A DNA stretch of 64,000 nucleotides from Candidatus Sulfopaludibacter sp. SbA3 (GTDB taxonomy: Bacteria > Acidobacteriota > Terriglobia > Bryobacterales > Bryobacteraceae). The stretch lies in the NCBI GenBank assembly GCA_945890485.1, contig CAMDCN010000007.1:124001-188000 (forward strand), written 5' to 3'. The notes below the pieces were generated by a model. It saw nothing but the letters and a program-made list of their open reading frames with translations. It had not been told where the DNA came from and ran no database searches. A program made the position numbers and the translations under genes. Shown here one piece after another: positions 11,101 to 21,974 of this stretch; position 1 is the first letter of the stretch; each line of letters opens with the position of its first letter.

Positions 11101-14100
11101 TTGTCGCGAGGCCTACCAATCATCCTGGTACTACTGGCGGGTACGGTCTACGGACTGGATCCGGTCCGATTGCCGTCCCAGTACGTGAAACGGGCATGGA
11201 CGATCGACTCCGGACTCGTTTCAAGTGCAACGCTTCGGGTGCGGCAGGGCCGCGACGGTTACATATGGGTAGGGACCCGAGAAGGGATCAGCCGTTTCGA
11301 CGGAGTCCGGTTCAAGAACTATCTCCCTGGGGTTACCCCAGGATTCGGCGGACGGCCGGTGCGCTGGCTACTGCCCACCCGGGACGGCAGTCTTTGGGCG
11401 GCCACTGACAGCGGTTTGAGCGTGCAGCGCGGCGGAATCTGGCAAACATACACCGCCGCCGAAGGCTTGGAAGGCAATCAAGCGAATGCCTTGGCAGAGG
11501 GCCGGGATACGATCTGGGTGGGAACGCGAAGTGGCGTGCTGGCATTGCGGGATGGAAATTTCACACGCCCAGCCTGGACCGCGCAGCTACCAAGCCGGCA
11601 TGTGAATCAACTCATAGAGGCGCGGGACGGCACTCTATGGGTAGCCACAAAGCAAGGGCTCGCGCATGTCGTGTCCGGCAAGGCGCGCATCTATGACACT
11701 CGTGACGGCCTGCCGAACCAGACCGTCTCGGCGGTGTTTGAGGACGGCAAAGGTACGATCTGGGCCGGGACGGCAAGCGGCGGGCTGGCCCGATTTCGCA
11801 ATGGCGCCTGGGAAAGGCTCCCACTCAGCCAGTGGCTGCCGGTGAGCGACATCTCCGCCCCGCACGCGTTTTGTGAAGACCCAGATGGGAATCTGTGGAT
11901 CGCGGTGAATTTTGGCGGCCTCGTCCGGTATCGCGACGGGAACGTGGCCGTTATGGGCGTGGCCGAAGGATTGCCAAACACCGAAGTGTATGACGTGTCG
12001 GTGGACCACGAAGGAAGTCTCTGGGTGGCTGTGGCCAACGGCGGAGGGCTGCTGCAGTTCACTGACGGCAAATTCATGAACTATGGCCGCCCGGAGGGCC
12101 TTCCGGACGACTCCGTTTCTCAAGTAACCCAGGATTTGAACGGATCCTATTGGATGGCGACAAGGACGAATGGCCTGGTACAGCTCGACCGCGGGAAGGT
12201 TCGTCGGGTGGGCAAATCGGATGGACTACCGAGCAATCGAGTGAATGCCGTCTTGGCCGGCCGCGATGGTTCGCTTTGGATCGGCGGCAACGGGTCCGAA
12301 GTGGTGCGCTGGCGTAACGGCGTATTCCATCGCATGGTGCTACCGGAGTCGGGTGCGAACTTCGTCTATTCGATTTTCGAGGACCAATCGGGCATCGTTT
12401 GGGTTGGTTTCGGCGGTGGCGGTATGGCGCGCATTGAGGGTGACCGATTGGTGGCCGTGGATCTGATGGGCCTCAGCGGGATCTCGGTACGACGAATCAT
12501 TGAAGTGCGCCCCGGGGCCCTGCTCCTGGCGACCACCGGGAACGGTTTGCTGCGGTTCGAGCATGGCAAAGCAACCGCCGTCGCTGGATTCGAGAACCAG
12601 CTGATCGACTGGGTAGAGCGAGGGCCCGACGGGGAGATCTGGCTGGCCAGCAGCGGGCGCGGCTTAGCTTGTCTTCGCGAGGGCAAGGTTTTCCGGTGGA
12701 ACCGTGAAAACGGACTGCCCGACAACACGATTCACAGTTTCGCCATCGTGCCGGACGGGGACATCTGGATGCAGACTTACAGCGGCGTGGCGCACCTGCG
12801 AAAAGCCGATCTGTGGGACCAGGCCGAGGGACGGCTCGATCAGGTGCCGTCCGAAGTATTCGTACAAGCCGATGGCTTGCGCTCCCGCGAAACCATTACG
12901 GGCTCGCTGTTTCAGGACCGGGCCGGGCGAATTTGGTTCCCGACACTGAAAGGAGCCTCCGCGTTGACGCCCGGCAGCTTGCGGCGGAATAAGGTCTCCC
13001 CCGCCGTGGTGATTGAAGAGGTTTCGAGCGATGGTCAGGCGCTCAGTTTGGCCGGGCCTGTCGAAGTCGGCCCTGGAGCGCAGTCTCTGCATGTACAGTT
13101 CACCGCGCTCAGCTTCGCTGCTCCGGAAAAGAACCGATTCCGCTATTTGCTGGAGGGGTTCGACCGTACTTGGGTCGAGATACCCAACCGTCGGGAAGCC
13201 ACCTACACGAACCTTCCGCCCGGCCACTATCGCTTCCGGGTGCAAGCAACCAACAATGATGGGATCTGGAGTGAGGCGCAGACGATGCCGACATTGCGCG
13301 TACTCCCGAAGTTCTATCAAACCTACTGGTTTGTTGGTATGTGTATGGGATTCGCCGTTCTGGGCGCCCTGGCGCTGCACTGGCAGCGGACAATGGACCT
13401 GCAGAATCAGCGTTCCGCCTTGGCGCGCGTTGTAGCTGAGCGGACCGCCGAACTGCGCGAGGCCAAAGAAGCCGCCGAAAGTGCGGCACGTGCAAAAAGC
13501 GAATTTCTGGCCAACATGAGCCACGAGATCCGGACGCCCATGAACGCCGTCGTCGGTATGTCTCATCTCCTGCGCGACCTTCCGTTGCCCCGGGAGGCGC
13601 ACGAATACGTCTCCATCATCAATTCCTCCGGCGCCGCGCTTCTCACCGTCCTGAACGACATCCTGGACTTCTCGAAAATCGAGTCCGGTAAACTGCAGAT
13701 CGCTGAGGACCCGTTTGACCTGCTCGTTTGCGTCGAAGAGTCGCTCGAATTGCTCGGGCCCATGGCCGCGAACAAAAACCTCACATTGCTCTGCCAGTTC
13801 GATCCCTCGACACCGCGAATGATACTTGGCGACGCGGCCCGCCTGCGGCAGGTACTGGTCAATCTGGTCGGAAATGCGGTGAAGTTCACGAATGTTGGCG
13901 AAGTAGCCGTTCGCGTGGAATCGGCTGACCGAGCTGGGCGCAAAGTGATTCATATCGCCGTACGCGACACCGGAATCGGTATCCCGCCGGACCGGCAGCA
14001 TCGACTATTTCAATCGTTCAGCCAAGTGGACGCCTCCACCACCCGACAGTTCGGCGGCACCGGCCTCGGCCTCGCCATTTCGCAGCGGCTCACCAAGCTC

Positions 14101-14904
14101 ATGGGCGGTGAGATTCAAGTTGAGAGCCAGATTGGAGTAGGCTCGCTCTTCTATTTTGATCTGCCAGAAAGACGGGTCGCCGAAACAACGGCGGGCCTGG
14201 TGGGTGAACCGGACTGGAAGGGCAAGCGCGTCTGGCTGAAGGTGACTCCCTTTGCGCTGGAAGAACTCTTGGCCGGATACCTCACCGCTTGGGGGCTGAC
14301 GGCAACTCGCGACCCTGCCGGCGCCGATCTCGTCCTGGCGGAAGCGGCAGCGGCCTTGCCCGTGAGCTTGGTCAACAAGCCGACACTGCGCATCGGCGAA
14401 GGCCGGACACTCAGTAAACCAGTCCGCCCAACGCAACTACAGTTGGCCTTGTCCCAGGCATTCGCCACCCATCCCGCTACCGGCAAGACCGCTGCCAGCA
14501 GCAAAGCCCCCTTGGCCGAGACCTCGCCCCTGCGCATTCTCGTCGCCGAGGATAACGCTGTAAACCAACGCGTCATCCAGGGCCTGCTCCGCCGCCTCGG
14601 CTATGAACCGGTGATTGTGGAGAATGGACTGCTGGCTCTCGAAGCGGTCCGTCAGATGCCCTACGATCTGATGCTGCTCGATTTGCATATGCCCGAGATG
14701 GATGGTCTCGACGCCGCACGGCAGGTGGTCGCCACCGTCCCGGAGCAGCAGCGGCCGCGTATGGTCGCCCTCACCGCGAGCGCTTTCCCCGAAGACCGCC
14801 TGGCCTGCCTGGAAGCTGGGATGCAAGACTTCCTCAGCAAACCGATCCAGCTCGACGAGCTCCGGCGGACCCTCACTGAAGCGGCCCGCAGCGCGACGGC
14901 GTAA
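11101..14904 (+). CDS. Hybrid sensor histidine kinase with two-component-regulator beta-propeller repeats, Y_Y_Y domain and C-terminal receiver
   Basis: Signal peptide; many DG.IWVGT/DGSLWVA propeller repeats; [42 protein letters not shown]; His[21 protein letters not shown]; HATPase [25 protein letters not shown]...[12 protein letters not shown]...LSKPI. Confidence 0.93.
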   Translation: MSRGLPIILVLLAGTVYGLDPVRLPSQYVKRAWTIDSGLVSSATLRVRQGRDGYIWVGTREGISRFDGVRFKNYLPGVTPGFGGRPVRWLLPTRDGSLWAATDSGLSVQRGGIWQTYTAAEGLEGNQANALAEGRDTIWVGTRSGVLALRDGNFTRPAWTAQLPSRHVNQLIEARDGTLWVATKQGLAHVVSGKARIYDTRDGLPNQTVSAVFEDGKGTIWAGTASGGLARFRNGAWERLPLSQWLPVSDISAPHAFCEDPDGNLWIAVNFGGLVRYRDGNVAVMGVAEGLPNTEVYDVSVDHEGSLWVAVANGGGLLQFTDGKFMNYGRPEGLPDDSVSQVTQDLNGSYWMATRTNGLVQLDRGKVRRVGKSDGLPSNRVNAVLAGRDGSLWIGGNGSEVVRWRNGVFHRMVLPESGANFVYSIFEDQSGIVWVGFGGGGMARIEGDRLVAVDLMGLSGISVRRIIEVRPGALLLATTGNGLLRFEHGKATAVAGFENQLIDWVERGPDGEIWLASSGRGLACLREGKVFRWNRENGLPDNTIHSFAIVPDGDIWMQTYSGVAHLRKADLWDQAEGRLDQVPSEVFVQADGLRSRETITGSLFQDRAGRIWFPTLKGASALTPGSLRRNKVSPAVVIEEVSSDGQALSLAGPVEVGPGAQSLHVQFTALSFAAPEKNRFRYLLEGFDRTWVEIPNRREATYTNLPPGHYRFRVQATNNDGIWSEAQTMPTLRVLPKFYQTYWFVGMCMGFAVLGALALHWQRTMDLQNQRSALARVVAERTAELREAKEAAESAARAKSEFLANMSHEIRTPMNAVVGMSHLLRDLPLPREAHEYVSIINSSGAALLTVLNDILDFSKIESGKLQIAEDPFDLLVCVEESLELLGPMAANKNLTLLCQFDPSTPRMILGDAARLRQVLVNLVGNAVKFTNVGEVAVRVESADRAGRKVIHIAVRDTGIGIPPDRQHRLFQSFSQVDASTTRQFGGTGLGLAISQRLTKLMGGEIQVESQIGVGSLFYFDLPERRVAETTAGLVGEPDWKGKRVWLKVTPFALEELLAGYLTAWGLTATRDPAGADLVLAEAAAALPVSLVNKPTLRIGEGRTLSKPVRPTQLQLALSQAFATHPATGKTAASSKAPLAETSPLRILVAEDNAVNQRVIQGLLRRLGYEPVIVENGLLALEAVRQMPYDLMLLDLHMPEMDGLDAARQVVATVPEQQRPRMVALTASAFPEDRLACLEAGMQDFLSKPIQLDELRRTLTEAARSATA

Positions 14905-14934
14905 CTCCAGGCGTCCCCCGCGTATCATTAGGAC

Positions 14935-17262
14935 ATGTCGTTCCGCAAAGGGCTCATCGCAGCCGCAGTGTTGCTCGTTGGCGTCGTTGTGGCGCTTCCG
15001 TTTCTCATCGACGCGAACCGGTTTCGCGGCCCACTGCAGGCCAAACTCGAAAAGAGCCTTGACCGGCCCGTCTCCCTTGGCGACATGACACTCAAGGTGT
15101 TTCCGCTCTCGCTCCGGGTGGCGGATGTCGTTATCGGGCAACCCCTTGGGTTCGTTTCGAAATCTCCCTTCCTGCAAGCGAAAGAAGTATTCGTCCGGGT
15201 GGCGCTCTTCCCGCTTCTCGGCGGCAATGTGGACGTGCAGGCCGTCGAACTCCAATCGCCAACCGTTGAACTGATCCGTAGCGCCACCGGAAAGTGGAAC
15301 TATGAAACCAAGGGTAACGGCGAAAACGACGTCATCCCCACGGTGGGGGTCACCGACGGCGCTTTGGCGATGACCGACCTGAAGGCGAAAACACCGCGCG
15401 ATGTTTACGAACACATCGACGCTCGCTGGAGCGACAACCGTAGCCTTACCGCCAAGGTTCGGCTCGAAACCATGCGTGCCCAGGCTGCCATCGACGCGAC
15501 CTACGAAAACGGCCTCGCCAAGGGAACCCTCTCTCTCCAGGGAGACGATGCCAAACAGCCGCTGATCCTCGCCTTCGACCTCCTGCAGTCCGGCGAAATC
15601 TGGAACATCAACCAGCTCACTGCCAAGCTGGGAGCCATGGCCTTGGCCGTCACGGGAAAGGTAACGGGCAAACAGCTCCAGCTTGCCGTGAAAACCAACC
15701 AGGCCCCCGTCGGTGACTTGGTGCAGATCGCCGGAATCTTTGGGGGGAAGCTCCCGCCGGACCTGAAAGTTCAGGGCTTGCTCACCGCCGATGTCGCCGT
15801 CACCGGCACCACCAGCCGCCCCCTACTCAACGGCAAACTCGAAGCCTCCCAGGCGGAGTTCTCAAGCAAGGATCTCGCAGCGCCGGTCCGCGCGTCGGCG
15901 CTCCGCGTCGCCATGACGCCAAGCACCCTGACCACCGAACCCTTTACTCTCGAAACCGGCGGCACCAAACTTCTCGCCCGCGCCACCATTCGCGACTATA
16001 GCGAGGACGACCCACGGGTCGAAGCCACGCTCCGCACGGAAGGGGCCAGCGTCGAAGAACTCCTCCGCATGGCCAGTGCCTACGGTATGCGGCCCGAGGG
16101 ACTCACCGGCTCTGGAACGGTGACTCTCGATCTGAAGATCAACGACAGCACCTATTCCGGATCTGGATCCCTCCGCGGCGTCACCCTGGCAACGCCGGCT
16201 CTCCCTAAGCCGCTCCAGATCACTCAGGCCAACGTGAAATTCGCCTCGGACTCCGTCATCCTCGATGACGCCCAGTGGGCCATCGGCTCCACGCACGCCC
16301 GCGGCAGCCTCGCCGTCAAGTCCTTCAAGAAGCCGCAGATCAGTTTTAACGCCGCGGTCGACCAGATCAACGTCGCCGAGTGGCAATCCTGGAACCCGCC
16401 GCCCAGCAAGGGCAAGACGGCCTCTCCCCTCACCGCCAACGGCACGCTCTCAGCGAACAAGATCATCTTTGACGGTGTTCCCCTCGAAGACGTCAAGGCC
16501 ACCATCTCCTACGCCAACGAACAACTGCGGATGGAACCGTTCACCGCTCGCGTGTTCGGCGGCCAGCAGTCTGGAGTCGCAACCGCCGACCTCCGCACCA
16601 CTCCCGCCCACATCACCCTCCAATCCACGCTCACCAACATCGAAGCCGGTCAACTCCTGGCCGCGACCTCCCCGGTAAAAGGCTTCATTTCCGGCCCGCT
16701 CTCCGGCAAAGTGAACCTGGCCTTCTCCCCGAAAGCTGGCGAAGAGATCGCCCGGACGCTGAACGGCACCATGGAACTCCAGATGGCCAAAGGGAAGATG
16801 AATGGCGTTCAGATGTTGAACGAAATGGCAGGAATCGGCAAAATGCTCGGCATCATGAAGATCAAGGAGACGTTCACCGACATCGTCCAGTTTGGCGGCA
16901 CTTTGCAGGTTGCCAACGGTGTCGCCACCACCAAGGACCTGGCCCTGGACTTCGGCGCTGGCAAACTGAGTGGCGAAGGCACGCTCGGCCTGGTCGATCA
17001 AAAGATCAACCTACACATCACTACCGTCATGGGCAAAGAGTTCGCCGCCAAAGCCGGCGAAGGCGCACTCGGCGGCATCATGGGCTCCATTTTCTCGGGC
17101 CCGCAAGGGCAGATCATCATTCCGTCCATCGTCACCGGCACGTTCTCCCAACCGCGTTTTGCTCCGGACGCCGAACGCGCGGCCCGGCTGAAGGTGGAGG
17201 GCATGGGTGGCATCGGCGCGGCGGCGGGCAGCATTCTCGATCGGTTCCGGAAGAAAAAATAG
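14935..17262 (+). CDS. AsmA-family protein
   Basis: N-terminal TM; LPFLIDANRFRGPLQAKLEKSLDRPVSLGDMTLKVFPLSLRV; long repetitive beta-rich AsmA-like C-terminus (ISGPLSGKVNLAF). Confidence 0.85.
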   Translation: MSFRKGLIAAAVLLVGVVVALPFLIDANRFRGPLQAKLEKSLDRPVSLGDMTLKVFPLSLRVADVVIGQPLGFVSKSPFLQAKEVFVRVALFPLLGGNVDVQAVELQSPTVELIRSATGKWNYETKGNGENDVIPTVGVTDGALAMTDLKAKTPRDVYEHIDARWSDNRSLTAKVRLETMRAQAAIDATYENGLAKGTLSLQGDDAKQPLILAFDLLQSGEIWNINQLTAKLGAMALAVTGKVTGKQLQLAVKTNQAPVGDLVQIAGIFGGKLPPDLKVQGLLTADVAVTGTTSRPLLNGKLEASQAEFSSKDLAAPVRASALRVAMTPSTLTTEPFTLETGGTKLLARATIRDYSEDDPRVEATLRTEGASVEELLRMASAYGMRPEGLTGSGTVTLDLKINDSTYSGSGSLRGVTLATPALPKPLQITQANVKFASDSVILDDAQWAIGSTHARGSLAVKSFKKPQISFNAAVDQINVAEWQSWNPPPSKGKTASPLTANGTLSANKIIFDGVPLEDVKATISYANEQLRMEPFTARVFGGQQSGVATADLRTTPAHITLQSTLTNIEAGQLLAATSPVKGFISGPLSGKVNLAFSPKAGEEIARTLNGTMELQMAKGKMNGVQMLNEMAGIGKMLGIMKIKETFTDIVQFGGTLQVANGVATTKDLALDFGAGKLSGEGTLGLVDQKINLHITTVMGKEFAAKAGEGALGGIMGSIFSGPQGQIIIPSIVTGTFSQPRFAPDAERAARLKVEGMGGIGAAAGSILDRFRKKK

Positions 17263-17284
17263 CGGGAAGAAAATCGCCGGTGGC

Positions 17285-17302
17285 CTCGTTTACCCAAACG
17301 AG
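17285..17302. promoter_or_regulatory. Perfect 7-bp inverted repeat (CTCGTTT-ACCC-AAACGAG) upstream of ECF sigma gene
   Basis: Read directly; 9 nt before the ATG at 17312. No following T-run, so not an obvious intrinsic terminator. Confidence 0.5.
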
Positions 17303-17311
17303 TAAGCAAAT

Positions 17312-17830
17312 ATGGGAACCTTCGGGCTAGCATTACGAGCAGAGTCACTGCCATTGCCACCGGCCAATTCTTTTCAAGACTTCTACCAGCGCCACTCGGC
17401 CACCGTCTACCGCGCGGCATTGCGCGTGACGGGCAACGACGCCGACGCCGAGGACGCCCTGCAAACCGTCTTCATGCGGATTCTGAACCTGAACCCGCCT
17501 CCGGTTCTCGAAACGGTGTCGGAGAGCTACCTGCGCAGGGCTGCCACCAATGCGGCCATCGACATTCTCCGACAAAAGGCCTCCCGCGGCGAGCTCCCGC
17601 TCGACACCGGCCCCGACCACGCGGGCCCGGCCAGCACGGCCCTGCTGAAGGAACAGCTGCGCCGGGCGCTCAGCCGCCTGGACCCGGAAGACGCCCAGCT
17701 CTTCGTCCTCCGCAACCTCGAAGGATTCTCGTACGAAGAACTCGCCGACCAGTTCGCCATTGAACGCGGCACGGTCGCCAGCCGCCTCCACCGGATTCGG
17801 CAATCGCTCCTGAAACTCATCACCCGCTAG
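17312..17830 (+). CDS. ECF-family RNA polymerase sigma factor
   Basis: FQDFYQRHSATVYRAALRVTGNDADAEDALQTVFMRIL (region 2) and FVLRNLEGFSYEELADQFAIERGTVASRLHRIRQSL (region 4). Confidence 0.92.
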   Translation: MGTFGLALRAESLPLPPANSFQDFYQRHSATVYRAALRVTGNDADAEDALQTVFMRILNLNPPPVLETVSESYLRRAATNAAIDILRQKASRGELPLDTGPDHAGPASTALLKEQLRRALSRLDPEDAQLFVLRNLEGFSYEELADQFAIERGTVASRLHRIRQSLLKLITR

Positions 17831-17846
17831 GAAAGGATCAAACACC

Positions 17847-20147
17847 ATGAACGAACAAAACTTAGATCAGATCCTGGACGAGATGCGCCAGGAAGATGTC
17901 TCCGGCGAGACCCTCGAAACGGCGCAGGAGCGAGTGTGGGCCAAACTGGCGGCCCCGGCGGTTTGCGCGGAGTACCGCGCCGACTACGGCCGGGGTGACC
18001 TCAGTGAGGCCCGGCAGTTACTTCTGCAAGACCATTTATCCCGCTGCGTCGAATGCCGGCGGATCTTGACGGCAGGGCCTAAGGTTATTGCCATGCCCGC
18101 CCGTCCGGCCCGGCGCTTCACCGTGCCGAAGTGGGCCATCGCCGCTGGCGTAGCCGCGGTCGCCCTGGTCGCGGGCCGCCATCAAATCGACTCTCTTCTC
18201 GCCCCCTCCGGCGCCCGCGCCACCGTCGAAGCCATCTCCGGCGCAGCCTATACGATGACCGGCGAACCGCTCGCCACCGGCGCCGCCCTCGGCGAAGCGC
18301 AGGTCATCCGCACGGGCCGCGGCACCCGCTCGACGCTCCGCCTTGCCGATGGCTCCACCGTCGAAGTCAACGAAAGCTCCGAACTCTCCATCCGCGCGGC
18401 CTGGTCTGGCCAATCGATCCACCTCGAACGCGGTGACGTCATCGTCCATGCGGCGAAGCAGCGGCGCGGCGGGCTTCATGTCATCACGCGCGATTCGGTC
18501 GCCACCGTCCGCGGCACCATCTTCACCGTCTCCACCGGTACGGCCGGGTCCCTTGTCGGCGTCATCGAAGGCTCGGTCGGAGTCACCCAGCCGAACGCCG
18601 AAAAGGTGTTGAAGCCAGGCGAGCGCTCGGCCACCACGGTCACGCTGCAGAACGTGAGCGTCAAGGACGCCGTCTCCTGGAGCCCCAACGCCGAACAGTA
18701 CTTCACGCTGCTCAGCGAACTCTCCAGTATCGAAAAGCAGTTGACGCCAATTACGGAACGAACCCAAGCCCGGCTCCTGGCTGCGCTTCCCCTCGACCCT
18801 ATCGTCTACGGCGCCCTGCCCAATCTCGGCCCCACCGTGAACCAGGCAGTCGCTCTCATCGAACAGCGCTCCAACGAAAGCGCCGTTCTCAAGGATTGGT
18901 GGCAGTCCGCCCAGGCGACCGAGATCAAGCAGCTCGTCGACCGCATCCGGACGCTCTCTCCGCTCCTCGGCGACGAGATCGTCTTCGCCCTGACCAAGGA
19001 GAAGCTCCCCGTCGTCCTCGCTGAGGTCAAGCCCGGCCAACAGGCCGCCATCAAGGCGGCGCTCGACCCGCTCGGCCCCGTGTCTTATGCCTTCGCCGGC
19101 GGCCTGCTCGTGGTCTCCGATACCGCGGCCCATCTGGCCACGGCGGTGGCCCAGCTCGGCCAAGGCGCCCAGTCGCCCTTCGCTCTGGAGATCGCCAAGC
19201 ACTATCAACGTGGCGTCACCTCCCTTCTCGGCATTGACTTGCAGGCGCTCCCCCGCCACGAACTCACCAGCGAAATGCGCTACCTGTTCGTCGATCAACG
19301 CACCGACGATAGCGAAATATCCCTCGCCTTCGCCGGCCCCCGCACCGGCATCGCGTCGTGGCTAGCCACCCCGGCCGCGGCCAGCTCCGCCGAGTACGTC
19401 TCCTCCGACGCCGTCTTCGCCTTCTCGGCCACCACACGCAATCCACAGCAGATGTTCGATGAACTGACCACGCAACTCGCCCGCTGGAACCCCGGCTTCA
19501 CGGACGGGCTCCGCAAGATCGAAGCCGAAACCGGTATTGCCATCTCGACGGATCTCGCAGCCGCTCTCGGCACGGACTTCACCTTCGCCGTCGAAACGCC
19601 AACGCTGCCCATCCCCGGCTGGATCCTCGCCGTCGAAGCTTACCGGCCCGAGGTCTACACGGCCACCATGCAGCGCTTCGTCGAGGCGGCCAACCGCCAA
19701 CACCCGAGCCACCCGCTGACGCTGAAGCAGGAGACGGTCAACGGCGCCGCCTGGTACTCGCTCCAGATGGCCGGCCAGCCCATCCAACTTCACTGGACGT
19801 TTGACCGTGGCTACCTCGTCCAGGGCGGCGACCGCAACACCGTGCAACGCGCCATGGCCACCCGCTCCGGCGGCTTCCCGTTGGTCCGCTCCGCTAAATT
19901 CCGCCAACAGTTGCCCGCCGCCTCCGGCCTGCACTATTCGGGCTTCGTCTGGGCCAACGTAGGGGAAACGTTCGGAAACCTAGCCGCCCTTGTCCAGAAC
20001 CCCGCGGTTCAGAAGTTGATGGCCAATCGCGAACCCGCCCTGCTCACATTCACCGGAGAAACGGAACGAATCCGCTCCGCCTCTCGTACCCGTCTTTCGA
20101 GTCTGCTGTTCGACATGCTGCTCTCGCAAGGTCCCACTAAACTATGA
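17847..20147 (+). CDS. Zinc-finger anti-sigma/FecR-domain membrane protein with large C-terminal domain
   Basis: HX3CX2C motif (DHLSRCVECRRIL), one TM (WAIAAGVAAVALVAG), FecR-like region (GRGTRSTLRLADGSTVEVNESSELSI...RGDVIVHA...VATVRGTIFTV), then about 450 aa unassigned. Confidence 0.8.
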   Translation: MNEQNLDQILDEMRQEDVSGETLETAQERVWAKLAAPAVCAEYRADYGRGDLSEARQLLLQDHLSRCVECRRILTAGPKVIAMPARPARRFTVPKWAIAAGVAAVALVAGRHQIDSLLAPSGARATVEAISGAAYTMTGEPLATGAALGEAQVIRTGRGTRSTLRLADGSTVEVNESSELSIRAAWSGQSIHLERGDVIVHAAKQRRGGLHVITRDSVATVRGTIFTVSTGTAGSLVGVIEGSVGVTQPNAEKVLKPGERSATTVTLQNVSVKDAVSWSPNAEQYFTLLSELSSIEKQLTPITERTQARLLAALPLDPIVYGALPNLGPTVNQAVALIEQRSNESAVLKDWWQSAQATEIKQLVDRIRTLSPLLGDEIVFALTKEKLPVVLAEVKPGQQAAIKAALDPLGPVSYAFAGGLLVVSDTAAHLATAVAQLGQGAQSPFALEIAKHYQRGVTSLLGIDLQALPRHELTSEMRYLFVDQRTDDSEISLAFAGPRTGIASWLATPAAASSAEYVSSDAVFAFSATTRNPQQMFDELTTQLARWNPGFTDGLRKIEAETGIAISTDLAAALGTDFTFAVETPTLPIPGWILAVEAYRPEVYTATMQRFVEAANRQHPSHPLTLKQETVNGAAWYSLQMAGQPIQLHWTFDRGYLVQGGDRNTVQRAMATRSGGFPLVRSAKFRQQLPAASGLHYSGFVWANVGETFGNLAALVQNPAVQKLMANREPALLTFTGETERIRSASRTRLSSLLFDMLLSQGPTKL

Positions 20148-21112
20148 ACCCCGTTATCGCGGTAGATAATCTCCGGGTGCGCCTGGGCAAACGGGAGATC
20201 CTCAAAGGGATCTCCTGCCGCCTGGGCGCTTCCGGCGTTGGGAAAGCCATCGGCTTGCTCGGCCCCAACGGCGCCGGCAAGTCTACGCTCATCCAGACGC
20301 TGCTCGGCTTCCACAAGCCCTCCGCCGGTGCGGCGCAAATCCTCGGCTTCGATTGCCATCGCCAATCGCTCGAAGTGAAGACGCGCATCGGCTACATGCC
20401 GGAAAACGATTCGCTCATCGCCGACATGACGGCTGTCGCCTTCCTCCGTCTGATGGGCGAACTCTCCGGCCTCCCCGCCGCCGCGGCGCTTGAGAAGGCG
20501 CACGAAACGCTCTTCCACGTCGGCCTCGGCGAGGCGCGCTACCGCAACGTCGGTACCTACTCCCTCGGCATGAAGCAGATGGCCAAACTCGCGCAAGCCA
20601 TCATCCACGGCCCCGAACTCGTCATCCTCGATGAACCCACCAACGGTCTCGACCCCGCCGCCCGTCAGCGCATGCTGGTCCTCATCAAAGAGATGAAGGA
20701 GCAGCACGGGATGAACGTTCTCCTCTGCTCCCACCTGCTTCACGACGTCGAACAGGTCTGCGATGAAGTCGTCATTCTCAAAGACGGCCAGATCGTCCAC
20801 CAGTGCGACCTCGTCGCCGAGCGCCAGGCCAACAAACGGTTCGTCCAGTTGCAGGTCTCCGGCGACGACCGCAATCTCGGCGCGGCTCTCCGTGAAATCG
20901 GCGCCGAAGGCGTTTCCGAAGCGCCTGGCACGTGGCGCATCGTCCTCCCCGTAGAGATCGAAGTCAACGCGCTCTGGCGCATCAGCGCCCGCGAAAACCT
21001 GCGCATCACCAAGCTCGCCTACCGCCGCGACACCCTCGAAGAGATCTTCCTCAAAGCCGTCGGCCACCTGCAGCCGTCGCCCCAACCGGAGGTGGCCCAT
21101 GGCCGTATTTAA
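20144..21112 (+). CDS. ABC-2 type ATP-binding protein (first)
   Basis: GPNGAGKST, YSLGMKQMAKLAQA, VILDEPTNGLDP. Confidence 0.9.
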   Translation: MNPVIAVDNLRVRLGKREILKGISCRLGASGVGKAIGLLGPNGAGKSTLIQTLLGFHKPSAGAAQILGFDCHRQSLEVKTRIGYMPENDSLIADMTAVAFLRLMGELSGLPAAAALEKAHETLFHVGLGEARYRNVGTYSLGMKQMAKLAQAIIHGPELVILDEPTNGLDPAARQRMLVLIKEMKEQHGMNVLLCSHLLHDVEQVCDEVVILKDGQIVHQCDLVAERQANKRFVQLQVSGDDRNLGAALREIGAEGVSEAPGTWRIVLPVEIEVNALWRISARENLRITKLAYRRDTLEEIFLKAVGHLQPSPQPEVAHGRI

Positions 21113-21974
21113 ACGCGGATATCAGCGCTACGACGGGCCACTCACCGGACCCGTCACCCGCTTCCTCGCCGTTCCCCGGTTCGTTTGGCCCAAACTCCTA
21201 GGCCAGCGCTTCGTCGTCATCCTCCTCGTCCTTTCGCTCTTCTGGCCGCTCATGTGCGCCGGGTTCATCTACGTCTCCAATCACGCCGACCTGCTCCCCA
21301 GCCTCGGCAGCGGCGGCGACGACGGCATCCGCAAAATGCTCGCCATCGACGGCAAATTCTTCGCTATCTTCATGAACGTCCAATCGACGTTCGCCATTCT
21401 CCTGGCCGCCATCGCCGGCCCCGGCCTCATCGCCCCGGACCTCGCCAACAACGCCTTGCCGCTCTATTTCGCCCGGCCCCTCTCCCGCTGGACGTACATC
21501 GGCGCACGCATGATGGTCCTCTTCGGCGTCCTCTCTCTCGTCACGCTGATCCCCGGACTTTTCGTCTTCATCATGCAGGCCAGCCTTGCCAGCACCGCGT
21601 GGCTCCAAGCCAACTGGTACCTCGGCCAGGGCATGGTGCTTGGCTTCCTGCTCTATATCGTCATGGTCTCGCTCATCGCGCTCACCTGTTCGGCGTACGT
21701 CAAGTGGCGCGTCGTCGCCGGTGCCCTCGTCCTCGCGTTCTTCTTCGTGCTCGCCGGCGCTTCGCAGATCATTAACCAGGTGCTCCGCGTCGAATGGGGC
21801 TCGCTGCTGAATCCGGGCTTCGCCATCTACACCGTCTGGTGCGCCCTGCTCGGCGTCGAACCCACCGACGATGCACCCGGAGCCTGGGACTGCTTCACGG
21901 TTCTGCTGCTCATGCTCGGCGCCTTGCTCGCCGTTCTGCTCCGCAAACTCCGCCCGGTGGAGGTGGTCTCATGA
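21099..21974 (+). CDS. ABC-2 type transporter permease (first)
   Basis: About six TM segments; LYFARPLSRWTYIGARMMVLFGVLSLVT; between two ABC ATPases with overlapping starts and stops. Confidence 0.8.
   Translation: MAVFKRGYQRYDGPLTGPVTRFLAVPRFVWPKLLGQRFVVILLVLSLFWPLMCAGFIYVSNHADLLPSLGSGGDDGIRKMLAIDGKFFAIFMNVQSTFAILLAAIAGPGLIAPDLANNALPLYFARPLSRWTYIGARMMVLFGVLSLVTLIPGLFVFIMQASLASTAWLQANWYLGQGMVLGFLLYIVMVSLIALTCSAYVKWRVVAGALVLAFFFVLAGASQIINQVLRVEWGSLLNPGFAIYTVWCALLGVEPTDDAPGAWDCFTVLLLMLGALLAVLLRKLRPVEVVS

Noticed and set aside
17314-17350. GGAACC near the ECF sigma start as an autoregulatory -35 element
   Set aside because: It lies inside the annotated coding sequence and no convincing -10 (e.g. 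CGTC/TCTGA) at the right spacing is visible.
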